DNA from: an uncultured Prevotella sp.
Lineage (GTDB): Bacteria > Bacteroidota > Bacteroidia > Bacteroidales > Bacteroidaceae
NCBI GenBank assembly: GCA_934272845.1
Contig: CAKQSF010000012.1
Location: forward strand, 1-58,781
Direction: 5' to 3'
DNA: 58,781 nucleotides
A program made the translations under genes and the position numbers. The notes beneath the pieces are model-generated. The model was not told the origin of the DNA. It did no database searches and saw nothing but the letters and a program-made list of their open reading frames with translations. Positions 52,501 through 58,781 of this stretch are shown in pieces. Every line of letters begins with the position of its first letter. Within the stretch, counting starts at the first letter, position 1.

Positions 52501-52927
52501 CGTCAAAGGGGGCTATACTCCTCATGGCTCCCCAGCGATACATAAATCCTGCTACTACATTATAAAGGGCATATAAACAACGGAATGCCCTTGCTCGTTT
52601 TACTGGTTCACCACCATAATGACTGGCACTGTTACCTATTCTGTGAACCCTACGCATGTCATTCACCAGTCCCGTGTCACCATTAATAAAAGCAGCAGTT
52701 TCTGGTCTGTTAATCATTTCGCCGAGGGTCTCACGTTCCATAATCTGAACGTCTTTCATCTTCAGCATATTCTTCACGAGCCATTCCAATGCTTTTCGTG
52801 AACTATTGGCAGAAGCCTCAGGATAAGTGGCCTGCAATGATTCTGCCATGTCACAGTAGTCGTGCAAGCGTTTGAAGCCTGGCACTCTCTCTGCTACAAG
52901 CAGGATATAATCAAAATTCTTTGCCAT
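49586..52927 (-). CDS. hsdR: Type I restriction enzyme, R subunit
   Basis: The 1113-aa motor/nuclease subunit has an N-terminal DUF4145-like helical domain (about 1-135, HRIGNSASHYGG). A PD-(D/E)xK nuclease (D242 in YADYVLF, E257-A-K259), an SF2 helicase with Walker A ATGTGKTR (369-376), DEAH (465-468) and GLTATPRDE, motif VI IGRGTRLCPG and a C-terminal EcoEI-type domain follow. It cleaves unmethylated DNA after translocation. It is last in the operon, 39 nt after a fic gene. Confidence 0.95.
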   Translation of the reverse strand: MAKNFDYILLVAERVPGFKRLHDYCDMAESLQATYPEASANSSRKALEWLVKNMLKMKDVQIMERETLGEMINRPETAAFINGDTGLVNDMRRVHRIGNSASHYGGEPVKRARAFRCLYALYNVVAGFMYRWGAMRSIAPFDATLIPDTITGPVLATPPEPQVEPDVVGSVPRENVEHPQPWEMPRGSLASEAITRKYLIDYMLNEAGWDILEVKGDIQGGKACIEVEVDGMPSASGKGYADYVLFSRGGKPLAVIEAKSTAHEVGEGRRQALLYADSLERKYGVRPVVYYTNGFETKVIDGMGYMDRAIYSFHSMDDLERLIQKRGRSEIRNLSINENITNRPYQQTAIKSIVEWLNQKHRRGLLVLATGTGKTRVSISLCDVLMRNDWVKNVLFLADRTALVNQAHKNYEALLPDVSMAVLSEEKEPDMNARIMFSTYQTMINYIDMEEKKFSVGRFDLIIIDEAHRSVFGRYGAIFNYFDSLLIGLTATPRDEIDRSTYDLLQLDNGTPNYSYDYKEAVDDGYLIPYKTLQNHSKIMETGIKWDDLPKEQREKLDEVWSYEKALAGMGDKEEYHRDIESREIFNYLINNDTIDKVLQKLMDKGLKVHSGEEIGKTIIFAQNHLHAEQIVKRFRELYPEKGEKYCQLIDNYVKYAGALILDFGEQEKMPQIAVSVDMLDTGVDVPSILNLVFFKRVKSKIKFMQMIGRGTRLCPGLFGNKDKREFYIFDWCNNFEYFSVHTEGASPVAVKSLTERLFSLRLDIAFALQAAEHQEKEEDKKLHDELKEILHRQVNSLSMARIDVREKLSQVEPFRSMEAWTCLSEVDVAKLKDIAPLLPRPNENEAAKKFDILMLHLQLEKVDSTVNADKCRTSVITIARLLEGKATIPIVRTRIDTIREVQTVRFWENSTIDRLERVRKELRDLIHILEKSRNDRKFIIDIEDTTTSDDEAARVELRATYKQRVIEYLASHDNNETLNKIRNFDQLTPDDIEELQRIFWEELGTREEYDEIAHGKRYGDNVAAFIRVIKGIDRRKALQKYAHFIKDVDMTSEQEQYLKNILDYISVNGDIQLSDFMEYPLSNYRWRDVFGNKFVGLKEFIKEVHHVISITA

Positions 52928-52966
52928 ATCAATTAGGTTATTTTTTACACGTGATTGTTTTATTAT

Positions 52967-53764
52967 TTACTCTGCCATAGATTTGATAAATTGGTCGATA
53001 TCCCATTTGAGATGCTGGCAATGTAATCGGGTCATACAGTTCTGGAAAATCTGAATATCTTCATACTCTCTGGTGTCTATCAGTGCCTGAATGTATTCAG
53101 CCTTATCCTCTTTGAGTACCTTTGTTGGTAATGCACCATATTCCATTTGGAGTAGATTCATCAGCAGGCGACAGGTTCTACCATTCCCATCGGCCCAAGG
53201 ATGGATGGTAACCAACTCGAAATGAGCCCAGAAACTTAAGTCATAAACAGCAACTATATCAGTTGGGTCAATTGTCTTACGACGTTTGTTCAGTTCCTCA
53301 CAGAACGCCTCAAGTCTTGACGGTACTTTCAAGTACGACATATACGATTTTCCGCCGAAGCCTGCAGTTACATTAAGTTTTCTTAATTCGCCCTTGGCTG
53401 CAGAGAAATCGCCACCAAGCGAATGATATTCACTTCCCGTACGAGCCATTACCTTTGATGCAAGAGTGATGAGCCAGTCTACGGTGATCTCCGTATGTTT
53501 CTTAATCCACTGCACCCCATAGTCATATGCCACCTTTAGATCAAGGTTCATCATCTGCTCAATCATGGAGCGTTTGTTTGACGTAATGCCTTCGTCAAAT
53601 AGTAGTTGAGCCTCCAGTTCTGTAACTGTAGAACCTTCAATTGCTGTAGAGTGTGTAATAATTGAATACAGGTAGAATTTTTCATAGTCTATCTGTTCGC
53701 TGATGCCTAACTCCTTATGCTTCTGGAGCAGCCTCATTAGTATTTCTTTATTCTCTTGTGTCAT
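52967..53764 (-). CDS. fic: Fic protein with internal inhibitory helix, in the hsd operon
   Basis: The 265-aa Fic protein has the complete motif HPWADGNGRTCR (188-199). An N-terminal inhibitory motif S39-TAI-E43-G44 matches S/T-xxx-E-G/N, so it is self-inhibited (class II). The flap region is near GGDFSAAKGELRKLN. It lies 14 nt after hsdS and 39 nt before hsdR, so it must be co-transcribed with them. Target and role beside restriction genes are unknown. Confidence 0.9.
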   Translation of the reverse strand: MTQENKEILMRLLQKHKELGISEQIDYEKFYLYSIITHSTAIEGSTVTELEAQLLFDEGITSNKRSMIEQMMNLDLKVAYDYGVQWIKKHTEITVDWLITLASKVMARTGSEYHSLGGDFSAAKGELRKLNVTAGFGGKSYMSYLKVPSRLEAFCEELNKRRKTIDPTDIVAVYDLSFWAHFELVTIHPWADGNGRTCRLLMNLLQMEYGALPTKVLKEDKAEYIQALIDTREYEDIQIFQNCMTRLHCQHLKWDIDQFIKSMAE

Positions 53765-53778
53765 ATTGTTTCGCTTTT

Positions 53779-54924
53779 TTATTCAAACCAATACTGCATG
53801 CGTGAGGCGAGCAACGTCTCGAGGTCGGTAATGGCTTTCTTTACCTCCTCCTTCTGACGCTCCATCTGCTCTATGCGCTGGGCAAAAAGACGCTGGAGAG
53901 AAAGGGGAGGGAGGATTAAAGGAATATCTCTTACATCTTTCATATTTATCTGTTTTAAGGTAATTCCTCGTGTGTGTCCTGCAATATATTGTTGTATAGA
54001 TGGATTCAATAACTGATAATATATGAACCACTTGTTGCAAGATAAACCACATTCAATCGGTGTTACACCTCGAGTAACATTACAACCTTGTAATTCCATG
54101 GAAGCCATAGCAACTATTCCTGTCGTTCCTCGCACACACATCAAAATCTCATTACCTTTTAATATTGTTCGTTTATACGAATCAGATATTTCTTTTGTGG
54201 TATTTTTAAGTCCTTGACGTAATACAAAAGTTCCTGTCATGTCAACTGGACGAACCACTGGTACACCATTTTCTACGCCATCACCAGGCTGTACGATACC
54301 ATAGGAAATGGAGCAATCCTCAGAAACTATCTCCTTTAATATCTTTCTTTCCCATCCTTTTTCGTTTTCAACAGGGTCTCCGAACATATCGTAGAAGATG
54401 CTTTGGGCGAGGCGGTCATAATCCTCCAGTTGCTCCTTCTTCAAGCGTATCAACTCGTTGATTTTATCAAGTTCTGCAACTATCAACTGTTGGGTGGACT
54501 TGGGAGGAAGGGGAATCAACGTATTGTCAAAATCTTTCTTTACAATATGCTTCATGGTCGCCCCATGAACCTGTCCTGCCATAGTCTCCAGTTTGGATGT
54601 GACAGCATATTTAAGGAAAAATTTATCAATATCCATTTTGTCGAACACAACTTTGAAGATGTGTTGATTTAGAAATGCTTTTCCTCTATTCCAAATATAC
54701 ACTCCTAAACTTGCCGACCACGAGATGAGTAAATCTCCATTCTGAATTATTATATTATTAGGAACATCGCCATCGAAGTAATTATAAGGAGCATTGGGGT
54801 TATTAAGATTTTGGATACGCACGATAGGATAACCAGATTCTTTCCATTGATCTGGCTTAAATGCGTAACCATTTATAAACGTGGCAACCTCTCCCAACTT
54901 CTTATATTCCCATCCGTGTTTCAT
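53779..54924 (-). CDS. hsdS: Type I restriction enzyme, specificity subunit
   Basis: The 381-aa S subunit has two target-recognition domains. TRD1 (about 1-145, WEYKKLGEVATFINGYAFKP) is followed by conserved region 1 (STQQLIVAELDKINELIRLK, coiled coil). TRD2 (about 200-335, WERKILKEIVSEDCSISYG) is followed by conserved region 2 (SLQRLFAQRIEQMERQKEEV). It directs the methylase and nuclease to a bipartite site. Only one hsdS is present and no inverted partial copies or recombinase are visible. Confidence 0.93.
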   Translation of the reverse strand: MKHGWEYKKLGEVATFINGYAFKPDQWKESGYPIVRIQNLNNPNAPYNYFDGDVPNNIIIQNGDLLISWSASLGVYIWNRGKAFLNQHIFKVVFDKMDIDKFFLKYAVTSKLETMAGQVHGATMKHIVKKDFDNTLIPLPPKSTQQLIVAELDKINELIRLKKEQLEDYDRLAQSIFYDMFGDPVENEKGWERKILKEIVSEDCSISYGIVQPGDGVENGVPVVRPVDMTGTFVLRQGLKNTTKEISDSYKRTILKGNEILMCVRGTTGIVAMASMELQGCNVTRGVTPIECGLSCNKWFIYYQLLNPSIQQYIAGHTRGITLKQINMKDVRDIPLILPPLSLQRLFAQRIEQMERQKEEVKKAITDLETLLASRMQYWFE

Positions 54925-55001
54925 TCTTCGTTTTACTTTTGCCCTTCTTGCTAAGCGGCAGAGCCGAGTGACAGGGCGTTAATTACATTATTATCACATT
55001 T

Positions 55002-55075
55002 ATATGGAGCCGAGGTTTTTAACCTCGGTTTATGTTTTTTGCACAACACCGAGGTTGGAAACCTCGGCTCCATAT
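55002..55075. repeat. Nested palindromic REP-like element in the hsd operon
   Basis: Left arm 55002-55028 (ATATGGAGCCGAGGTTTTTA...) and right arm 55049-55075 are inverted repeats with two mismatches in 27. Each arm is itself a hairpin (CCGAGGTT...AACCTCGG). A partial copy (CTTGGCTCCATA) follows at 55081. It lies between hsdS and the fic winged-helix ORF and could stall or cleave the operon transcript. Confidence 0.8.
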
Positions 55076-55183
55076 AAAACCTTGGCTCCATAATCTCGCA
55101 GTCAAGACCAAAAGCATGATGTGAAACATCCCATCAGCCCCCTAGGGTGTTCTTACCAAAACGACAAGCAGTATTAACTTCTC

Positions 55184-55450
55184 TCATTTTATTTCCTCCT
55201 TATTAAACTGATTAAACAACCCAACGCCCTTCACGGTAAGCAGATATTTCTGACGTGGATGGCGTGGCGAATCAGGATAAAGCATGCGGACGAAACCTAC
55301 AGAAAGTGCTGGGGTTAGATATTGCTCAAGGAAGTTGGGACGATGCCTTAGACCTATTCTGTCCATCATCTCCCTTACTGACCACTGTCCCGTTCCTATG
55401 ATTTGTACCAAATCACGTATATTCTTGTTATTAGTATAGAACAGGTTCAC
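55184..55450 (-). CDS. Detached winged-helix C-terminus of the hsd-operon Fic
   Basis: The 88-aa frame (GTG start at 55450, overlapping the fic stop by 4 bp) encodes NIRDLVQIIGTGQWSVREMM, GLRHRPNFLEQYLTPAL and RHPRQKYLLTVKG. The Fic relative at 23114-24256 carries the same segment fused in frame. It is therefore the C-terminal winged-helix domain separated from the Fic core by one frame at the 11-bp repeat. It may be translated by coupling (GTGA overlap). Confidence 0.8.
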   Translation of the reverse strand: MNLFYTNNKNIRDLVQIIGTGQWSVREMMDRIGLRHRPNFLEQYLTPALSVGFVRMLYPDSPRHPRQKYLLTVKGVGLFNQFNKEEIK

Positions 55451-56388
55451 TGCTTGTTCGGTACTTGTTCGGTGCTTGTTCGGTGCTTGTTCGGTACTTG
55501 TTCGGTCTGTATCTTATTTGTAAGAACATCCAGTCTTGGTTGTTCTGCATATTCCGCAGGGGGATTGATTACGAGATAGCGATTACGCAAGTCCCATTGT
55601 TCGCCAAGGATCATGTTGCGGAAGAAGCGTTCCAAGTATATAGGTTCCGGCATTACCCCCTCGTTATTCTTATATACATAACGCACCATGGCATTACGAA
55701 AATACCATGAATGGTGGGCAAAGATTTCATTATCTACTGAGAAGCCCATAGAGCGGAGATATTGAATGACAAAAACCGCCGTGGTGCGTGTGTTACCTTC
55801 GCAGAACGCATGTATCTGCCAGAGATTGGCTGTAAATTTGCTAATGTGACGAATTATCTCATCAGACGAAAGACCACCATAATCGAACATGCGCTCTTGC
55901 TCCAAGTCGTATTCTACTGCACGCTTTAGATCGGCCGCATACATATAGTTCACGGTATCGCCTCTGAGCACCCATTCACGTTTGGTAATATCATAATTAC
56001 GTATCCGTCCCGCATGCTTGAAGACACCATCAAATATATTACGATGCACTTGGGTATAACCAAAAAAACTAAAGGCGAGTGTGTTGGTACTCAACAGTTT
56101 AGCGATATTAATCGCCACACGGTCTGCCTCCTCTTTATCTTCGTTGTCTTCGTCATGCGCCTGACGACTGATATAATATGAATTGACAAGTTCTTTAGCC
56201 TCGTCTATCGTAATCTCGCCCTCTATGTTTTTAAGAGCCGTCTGTTGCAGATAAGCAGAAGTCTCCAACCCATCGACCTTCTGCAGACCGATGGCTGTGC
56301 CCCATACTATTGCTTTCTCCCTTTGCGACGGTTCTCCCTGACGCAAATATGTATCAAAATCAAAATATAACTGACCTGACTTTCCCAT
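55447..56388 (-). CDS. fic: Fic family protein of the hsd operon, frame ends in 11-bp repeats
   Basis: The 313-aa protein has an N-terminal helical part (QREKAIVWGTAIGLQKVDGL), a Fic domain with HAFCEGNTRTTA (193-204; variant GNT instead of GNG) and a flap near GRIRNYDITKREWV. It ends in a repetitive tail TEQVPNKHRTSTEQVPNKQ encoded by 11-bp tandem units. The family normally continues into a winged helix, which here is the separate ORF 55184-55450. The gene follows hsdM by 5 nt. Five units leave the frame interrupted; four or seven would restore the fusion. Confidence 0.88.
   Translation of the reverse strand: MGKSGQLYFDFDTYLRQGEPSQREKAIVWGTAIGLQKVDGLETSAYLQQTALKNIEGEITIDEAKELVNSYYISRQAHDEDNEDKEEADRVAINIAKLLSTNTLAFSFFGYTQVHRNIFDGVFKHAGRIRNYDITKREWVLRGDTVNYMYAADLKRAVEYDLEQERMFDYGGLSSDEIIRHISKFTANLWQIHAFCEGNTRTTAVFVIQYLRSMGFSVDNEIFAHHSWYFRNAMVRYVYKNNEGVMPEPIYLERFFRNMILGEQWDLRNRYLVINPPAEYAEQPRLDVLTNKIQTEQVPNKHRTSTEQVPNKQ
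55451..55505. repeat. Five 11-bp tandem units in fic coding sequence
   Basis: Units TGCTTGTTCGG (55451), TACTTGTTCGG (55462), TGCTTGTTCGG (55473), TGCTTGTTCGG (55484) and TACTTGTTCGG (55495). The unit length is not a multiple of three, so each gain or loss changes the reading frame. Confidence 0.95.
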
Positions 56389-56393
56389 TTTTC

Positions 56394-57893
56394 CTATTCA
56401 TCTAACATGCTGTTCAATGTCTCGAACCCTTTGGCATATTCCTTTTCTGTCTTCTCCAGACGTAAGAGGATGTCCTTGACGGGTTCATATTCCACCTTCT
56501 CACGCTCTACCTCCTTGTATTTGTTGATTGAGAGATCGTAATCGTTTTGGCGGATGTCTTCTACTGGCACAAGGAAACTTTGCTCCTTGCGTGTGCGACC
56601 TGCCTCGGCTTCCAAGTTCTTGAAGCGGGCTATCACATCGGGAATATCATTGTCTGCGATTGGTGTGCGCTTATCATCGAGCGAGAAACCGTCTGCCTTC
56701 ATGTCATAGAACCATACATTGTCTGTTCCGCCACAGTTGGTCTTATTAAAGATAAGGACTGCCGTGGACACGCCAGCGTAAGGTTTGAACACGCCACTGG
56801 GCATAGAGATGACTGCACGCAAATGCTGATTGTCTACTATCTCCTTACGTATGGCGATATGGGCTTTTGACGTACCGAACAATACGCCATCGGGCACAAT
56901 GCTTGCGCAACGTCCACCCAGTTCAAGCGAACGGACAAACTGTGCCAGGAAAAGCAGTTCGGTCTTAGTAGTGTTGGCATAAGCCAGTATCTTCTTGTTC
57001 ACATTACCTTTATCGAGGCTGCCCGCAAATGGTGGATTTGCCATAATGAGCGTATAGCAACTCTGATCTTCATTCTGCTCTGAGAGAGAGTCTCTCCATG
57101 CCAGTTCTGGCGCTGTTACGTCATGAAGCATCAGGTTCATGGCACCTATGCGGAGCATCGTCTGGTCGGTGTCATAGCCATTTATCAGGGATGTTTTGAT
57201 ATGGTTTGTCTGTTCGGAAGAATAGAACGCTGTCTCGTAGTGTTCCTTTATATACTTCACCGCCTCTACAAGGAAACCGGCGCTTCCCATGGCTGGGTCG
57301 CAGATATAGTCTTGTGGCGTTGGCTCCATCATCTCTACTATCATGCGTATGATATGGCGAGGTGTGCGAAACTGTCCGTTGGTGCCTGAGGCTGCCATCT
57401 TACCGAGGATATACTCATACACATCGCCCATAGCGTCACGGTTGTTCATGTCGAGCGCATCTACGCCATCCACCACTTTGGTGAGTGTGCGAGCATTGGG
57501 TATAAGGAATATGGCAGTCTTCATGTATCGGCTATAGGCGCTCTCCTCGCCTGTACCGATGTGTTTAATAAACTCAAATACGTTCTGACGAACCATGTTG
57601 AACATGTTCTCTGGTCCTGTATGACGGAACACTGACCAGCGCATGCTTTCGTAGGGTATTTCTTGATTGGTATCTGGGTTCAGCCACATCTGTCCTGCCG
57701 GGAATGTAGGGTTTCGCACTTCGCTTTCAAAGTCACGGGCATTGTCTTCCTCACGTAGTTGCTTATCGTCGAGCATCTTCATGAAGAATATATAAGTCAT
57801 CTGTTCAAGTACGGTGATAGGGTTAGTAACGCCTGCCACAAAGAATGTGTCCCATATCTGGTCTATCTGGTTTTTTATTTCTCCTGTAATCAT
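56394..57893 (-). CDS. hsdM: Type I restriction enzyme, methylase subunit
   Basis: The start is the ATG at 57893 (MITGEIKNQIDQIW); an upstream TTG in frame at 57917 is rejected. The 499-aa N6-adenine methylase has an N-terminal helical HsdM_N domain (about 1-135), GQFRTPRHI (173-181), SAM motif DPAMGSAGF (199-207) and catalytic NPPF (286-289). It has a C-terminal helix for HsdS contact. It is the first gene of the operon. A TAACTTTA box lies about 50 nt upstream. Confidence 0.95.
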   Translation of the reverse strand: MITGEIKNQIDQIWDTFFVAGVTNPITVLEQMTYIFFMKMLDDKQLREEDNARDFESEVRNPTFPAGQMWLNPDTNQEIPYESMRWSVFRHTGPENMFNMVRQNVFEFIKHIGTGEESAYSRYMKTAIFLIPNARTLTKVVDGVDALDMNNRDAMGDVYEYILGKMAASGTNGQFRTPRHIIRMIVEMMEPTPQDYICDPAMGSAGFLVEAVKYIKEHYETAFYSSEQTNHIKTSLINGYDTDQTMLRIGAMNLMLHDVTAPELAWRDSLSEQNEDQSCYTLIMANPPFAGSLDKGNVNKKILAYANTTKTELLFLAQFVRSLELGGRCASIVPDGVLFGTSKAHIAIRKEIVDNQHLRAVISMPSGVFKPYAGVSTAVLIFNKTNCGGTDNVWFYDMKADGFSLDDKRTPIADNDIPDVIARFKNLEAEAGRTRKEQSFLVPVEDIRQNDYDLSINKYKEVEREKVEYEPVKDILLRLEKTEKEYAKGFETLNSMLDE

Positions 57894-58163
57894 AAATATA
57901 GAATAGTATAGTTGCAAATTATGTTGTAAAGTTACTCTTTTTTTATTAATTCTCTTGCATGTTTTTGAAGAAAATTACGGATAAACGATTAATTCTTTTG
58001 TTTTTTATTCATCTTCACGCACATTTTTATCTCCTAGGCAAAGTCAAAGTATAATCAAACAGAAATAATTTGAGAATACCAACAATATTGATTGCTTTTA
58101 TCTTTCAACATTTATCTCCATCTAACGCTAATCTTTCATCCTATCATCTAACGAGATATTTGA
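57894..58163. other. AT-rich region upstream of the hsd operon
   Basis: Apart from a weak minus-strand -7 box (TAACTTTA, about 57930-57937) no gene or structure was seen. Confidence 0.5.
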
Positions 58164-58364
58164 TTAAGTAAGTATTCAAAATTATTTATATATATCAATA
58201 AGTGAACATTTTTATTCCTGAAATTATATTTAATACAGTCTCTTTGGCGCATCTGCTTCCTCTGTTTTCAGTCACAATGATTACATTGTTCCCTCAAATA
58301 GAGAAAACATCTGCATCCAAATAGCCTATATTAAATATAAAAATAATTTTGAACACTTACTTAT
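58164..58364. mobile_element. MITE-like element, 201 bp (family 1, copy C)
   Basis: The ends TTAAGTAAGTATTCAAAATT and, inverted, ATAAGTAAGTGTTCAAAATT flank an interior containing ATAAGTGAACATTTTTATT and a middle of about 100 bp not found in copy B. No ORF of note or transposase is present. Confidence 0.7.
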
Positions 58365-58419
58365 ATGTTGGCAAAAGCAAAAGTTTCAGGGTAATTATAT
58401 GCCAAGTACAGATAGAATT

Positions 58420-58781
58420 AGCCTGGAAGGCTATACTTTGAGTAACCGTGGGCGAAGCCTACGGATTTTGTATAGGTAGTGAAATATCAGCCTGGAGGGC
58501 TGTACACTACCAACGATGTACAGCCTTCCAGGCTGAGAATAGGGAGAGCACCCTTTGGCTGGAAGCCAATACTATGAGTAACCGTGGGCGAAGCCTACGG
58601 ATTTGGCATAGGTAGTGAAATATCAGCCTGGAGGGCTGTACACTACCAACGATGTACAGCCTTCCAGGCTGAGAATAGGGAGAGTAACCTTTGGCTGGAA
58701 GCCAATACTATGAGTAACCGTGGGCGAAGCCTACGGATTTTGTATAGGTAGTGAAATATCAGCCTGGAAGGCTGTACACTA
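58420..58781. repeat. 136-bp tandem REP-like array (right edge)
   Basis: AGTAACCGTGGGCGAAGCCT begins at 58441, 58577 and 58713, a period of 136. Each unit holds the CCGTGGGC-GAA-GCCTACGG hairpin and one pair of CAGCCTGGAGGGCTGTACA / TGTACAGCCTTCCAGGCTG palindromes. The array continues beyond the window. The same unit, inverted, is at 124-171. Confidence 0.9.

Noticed and set aside
53779..55183. Shufflon-type hsdS switching
   Set aside because: There is only one hsdS, no second TRD copies in inverted orientation and no site-specific recombinase.
58441..58781. Regular repeats at the right edge as a CRISPR array
   Set aside because: The period is 136 bp and the whole unit is conserved, with no short repeat plus unique spacer pattern and no cas genes.
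1..58781. The window as a composite transposon bounded by inverted REP-like repeats
   Set aside because: The interior is largely conserved core genes and the repeats are a dispersed family; no transposase is present.

Overview
The window looks like a chromosomal segment of a Bacteroidales bacterium, most likely Prevotella or a close relative. The evidence is the repeated Bacteroidetes -7 promoter element TAnnTTTG (several copies with a TTTG box 19-20 nt upstream), the block rlmN / pdxA-like / sigma-54 regulator / lptE / TPR protein / secG, Bacteroidetes-type serA-serC and the nspC, menA and carA-carB gene types. No sequence search was run; all assignments rest on motifs and family knowledge.

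Layout. 1-2.0 kb is a repeat-rich edge with a 5'-truncated phage P5-like gene, an ASCH-like protein and a small unknown gene. 2.0-6.3 kb is housekeeping: membrane protein, FtsB/DivIC-like protein, prs, a ThiE-like protein and nspC. 6.3-7.3 kb holds a 55-bp tandem array, tRNA-His and tRNA-Ser. 7.3-13.1 kb is envelope and secreted proteins, including a double-domain CE12-like esterase. 13.1-18.3 kb is the secG-to-rlmN block, where the pdxA position is held by a full-length protein that has lost the family's catalytic and metal residues. 18.4-23.1 kb has a PL1-type pectate lyase, a Nudix hydrolase, an AlaX-like editing protein, a TerB-DnaJ protein and a small inverted-repeat element family. 23.1-26.5 kb is a decaying accessory island: a fic gene with a nonsense codon, a fragmented gene, an intact GIY-YIG nuclease with a RAMA-like C-terminus, an intact Fic and a frameshifted XRE antitoxin-like gene. 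26.9-46.6 kb is metabolism: nagB, an MFS transporter, a heparinase II/III-like protein, an omega-amidase, serA, serC, menA, an HD protein, dapA, carB, carA, purF, glmS and a Wza-like lipoprotein. 47.1-49.5 kb is a two-gene membrane pair of unknown role, one a PepSY-associated protein.

49.6-57.9 kb is a type I restriction-modification operon transcribed leftward as hsdM, fic, (detached winged-helix ORF), hsdS, fic, hsdR. The first fic gene contains five 11-bp tandem units at the exact place where its frame is lost. In this copy the Fic core and its C-terminal winged helix are separate ORFs; loss of one unit or gain of two would join them. This is a strong candidate for a phase-variable Fic switch inside a restriction operon. 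A relative at 23-24 kb has 12-bp (frame-neutral) units at the equivalent linker.

The window edges carry the same REP-like palindromic repeats (GTAACCGTGGGC... and CAGCCTGGAAGGCTG types), in inverted orientation at the left end and as a 136-bp tandem array at the right. At least two MITE-like families are present: one at 616-674, 29220-29316 and 58164-58364, the other at 18410-18604 and 22881-22925.
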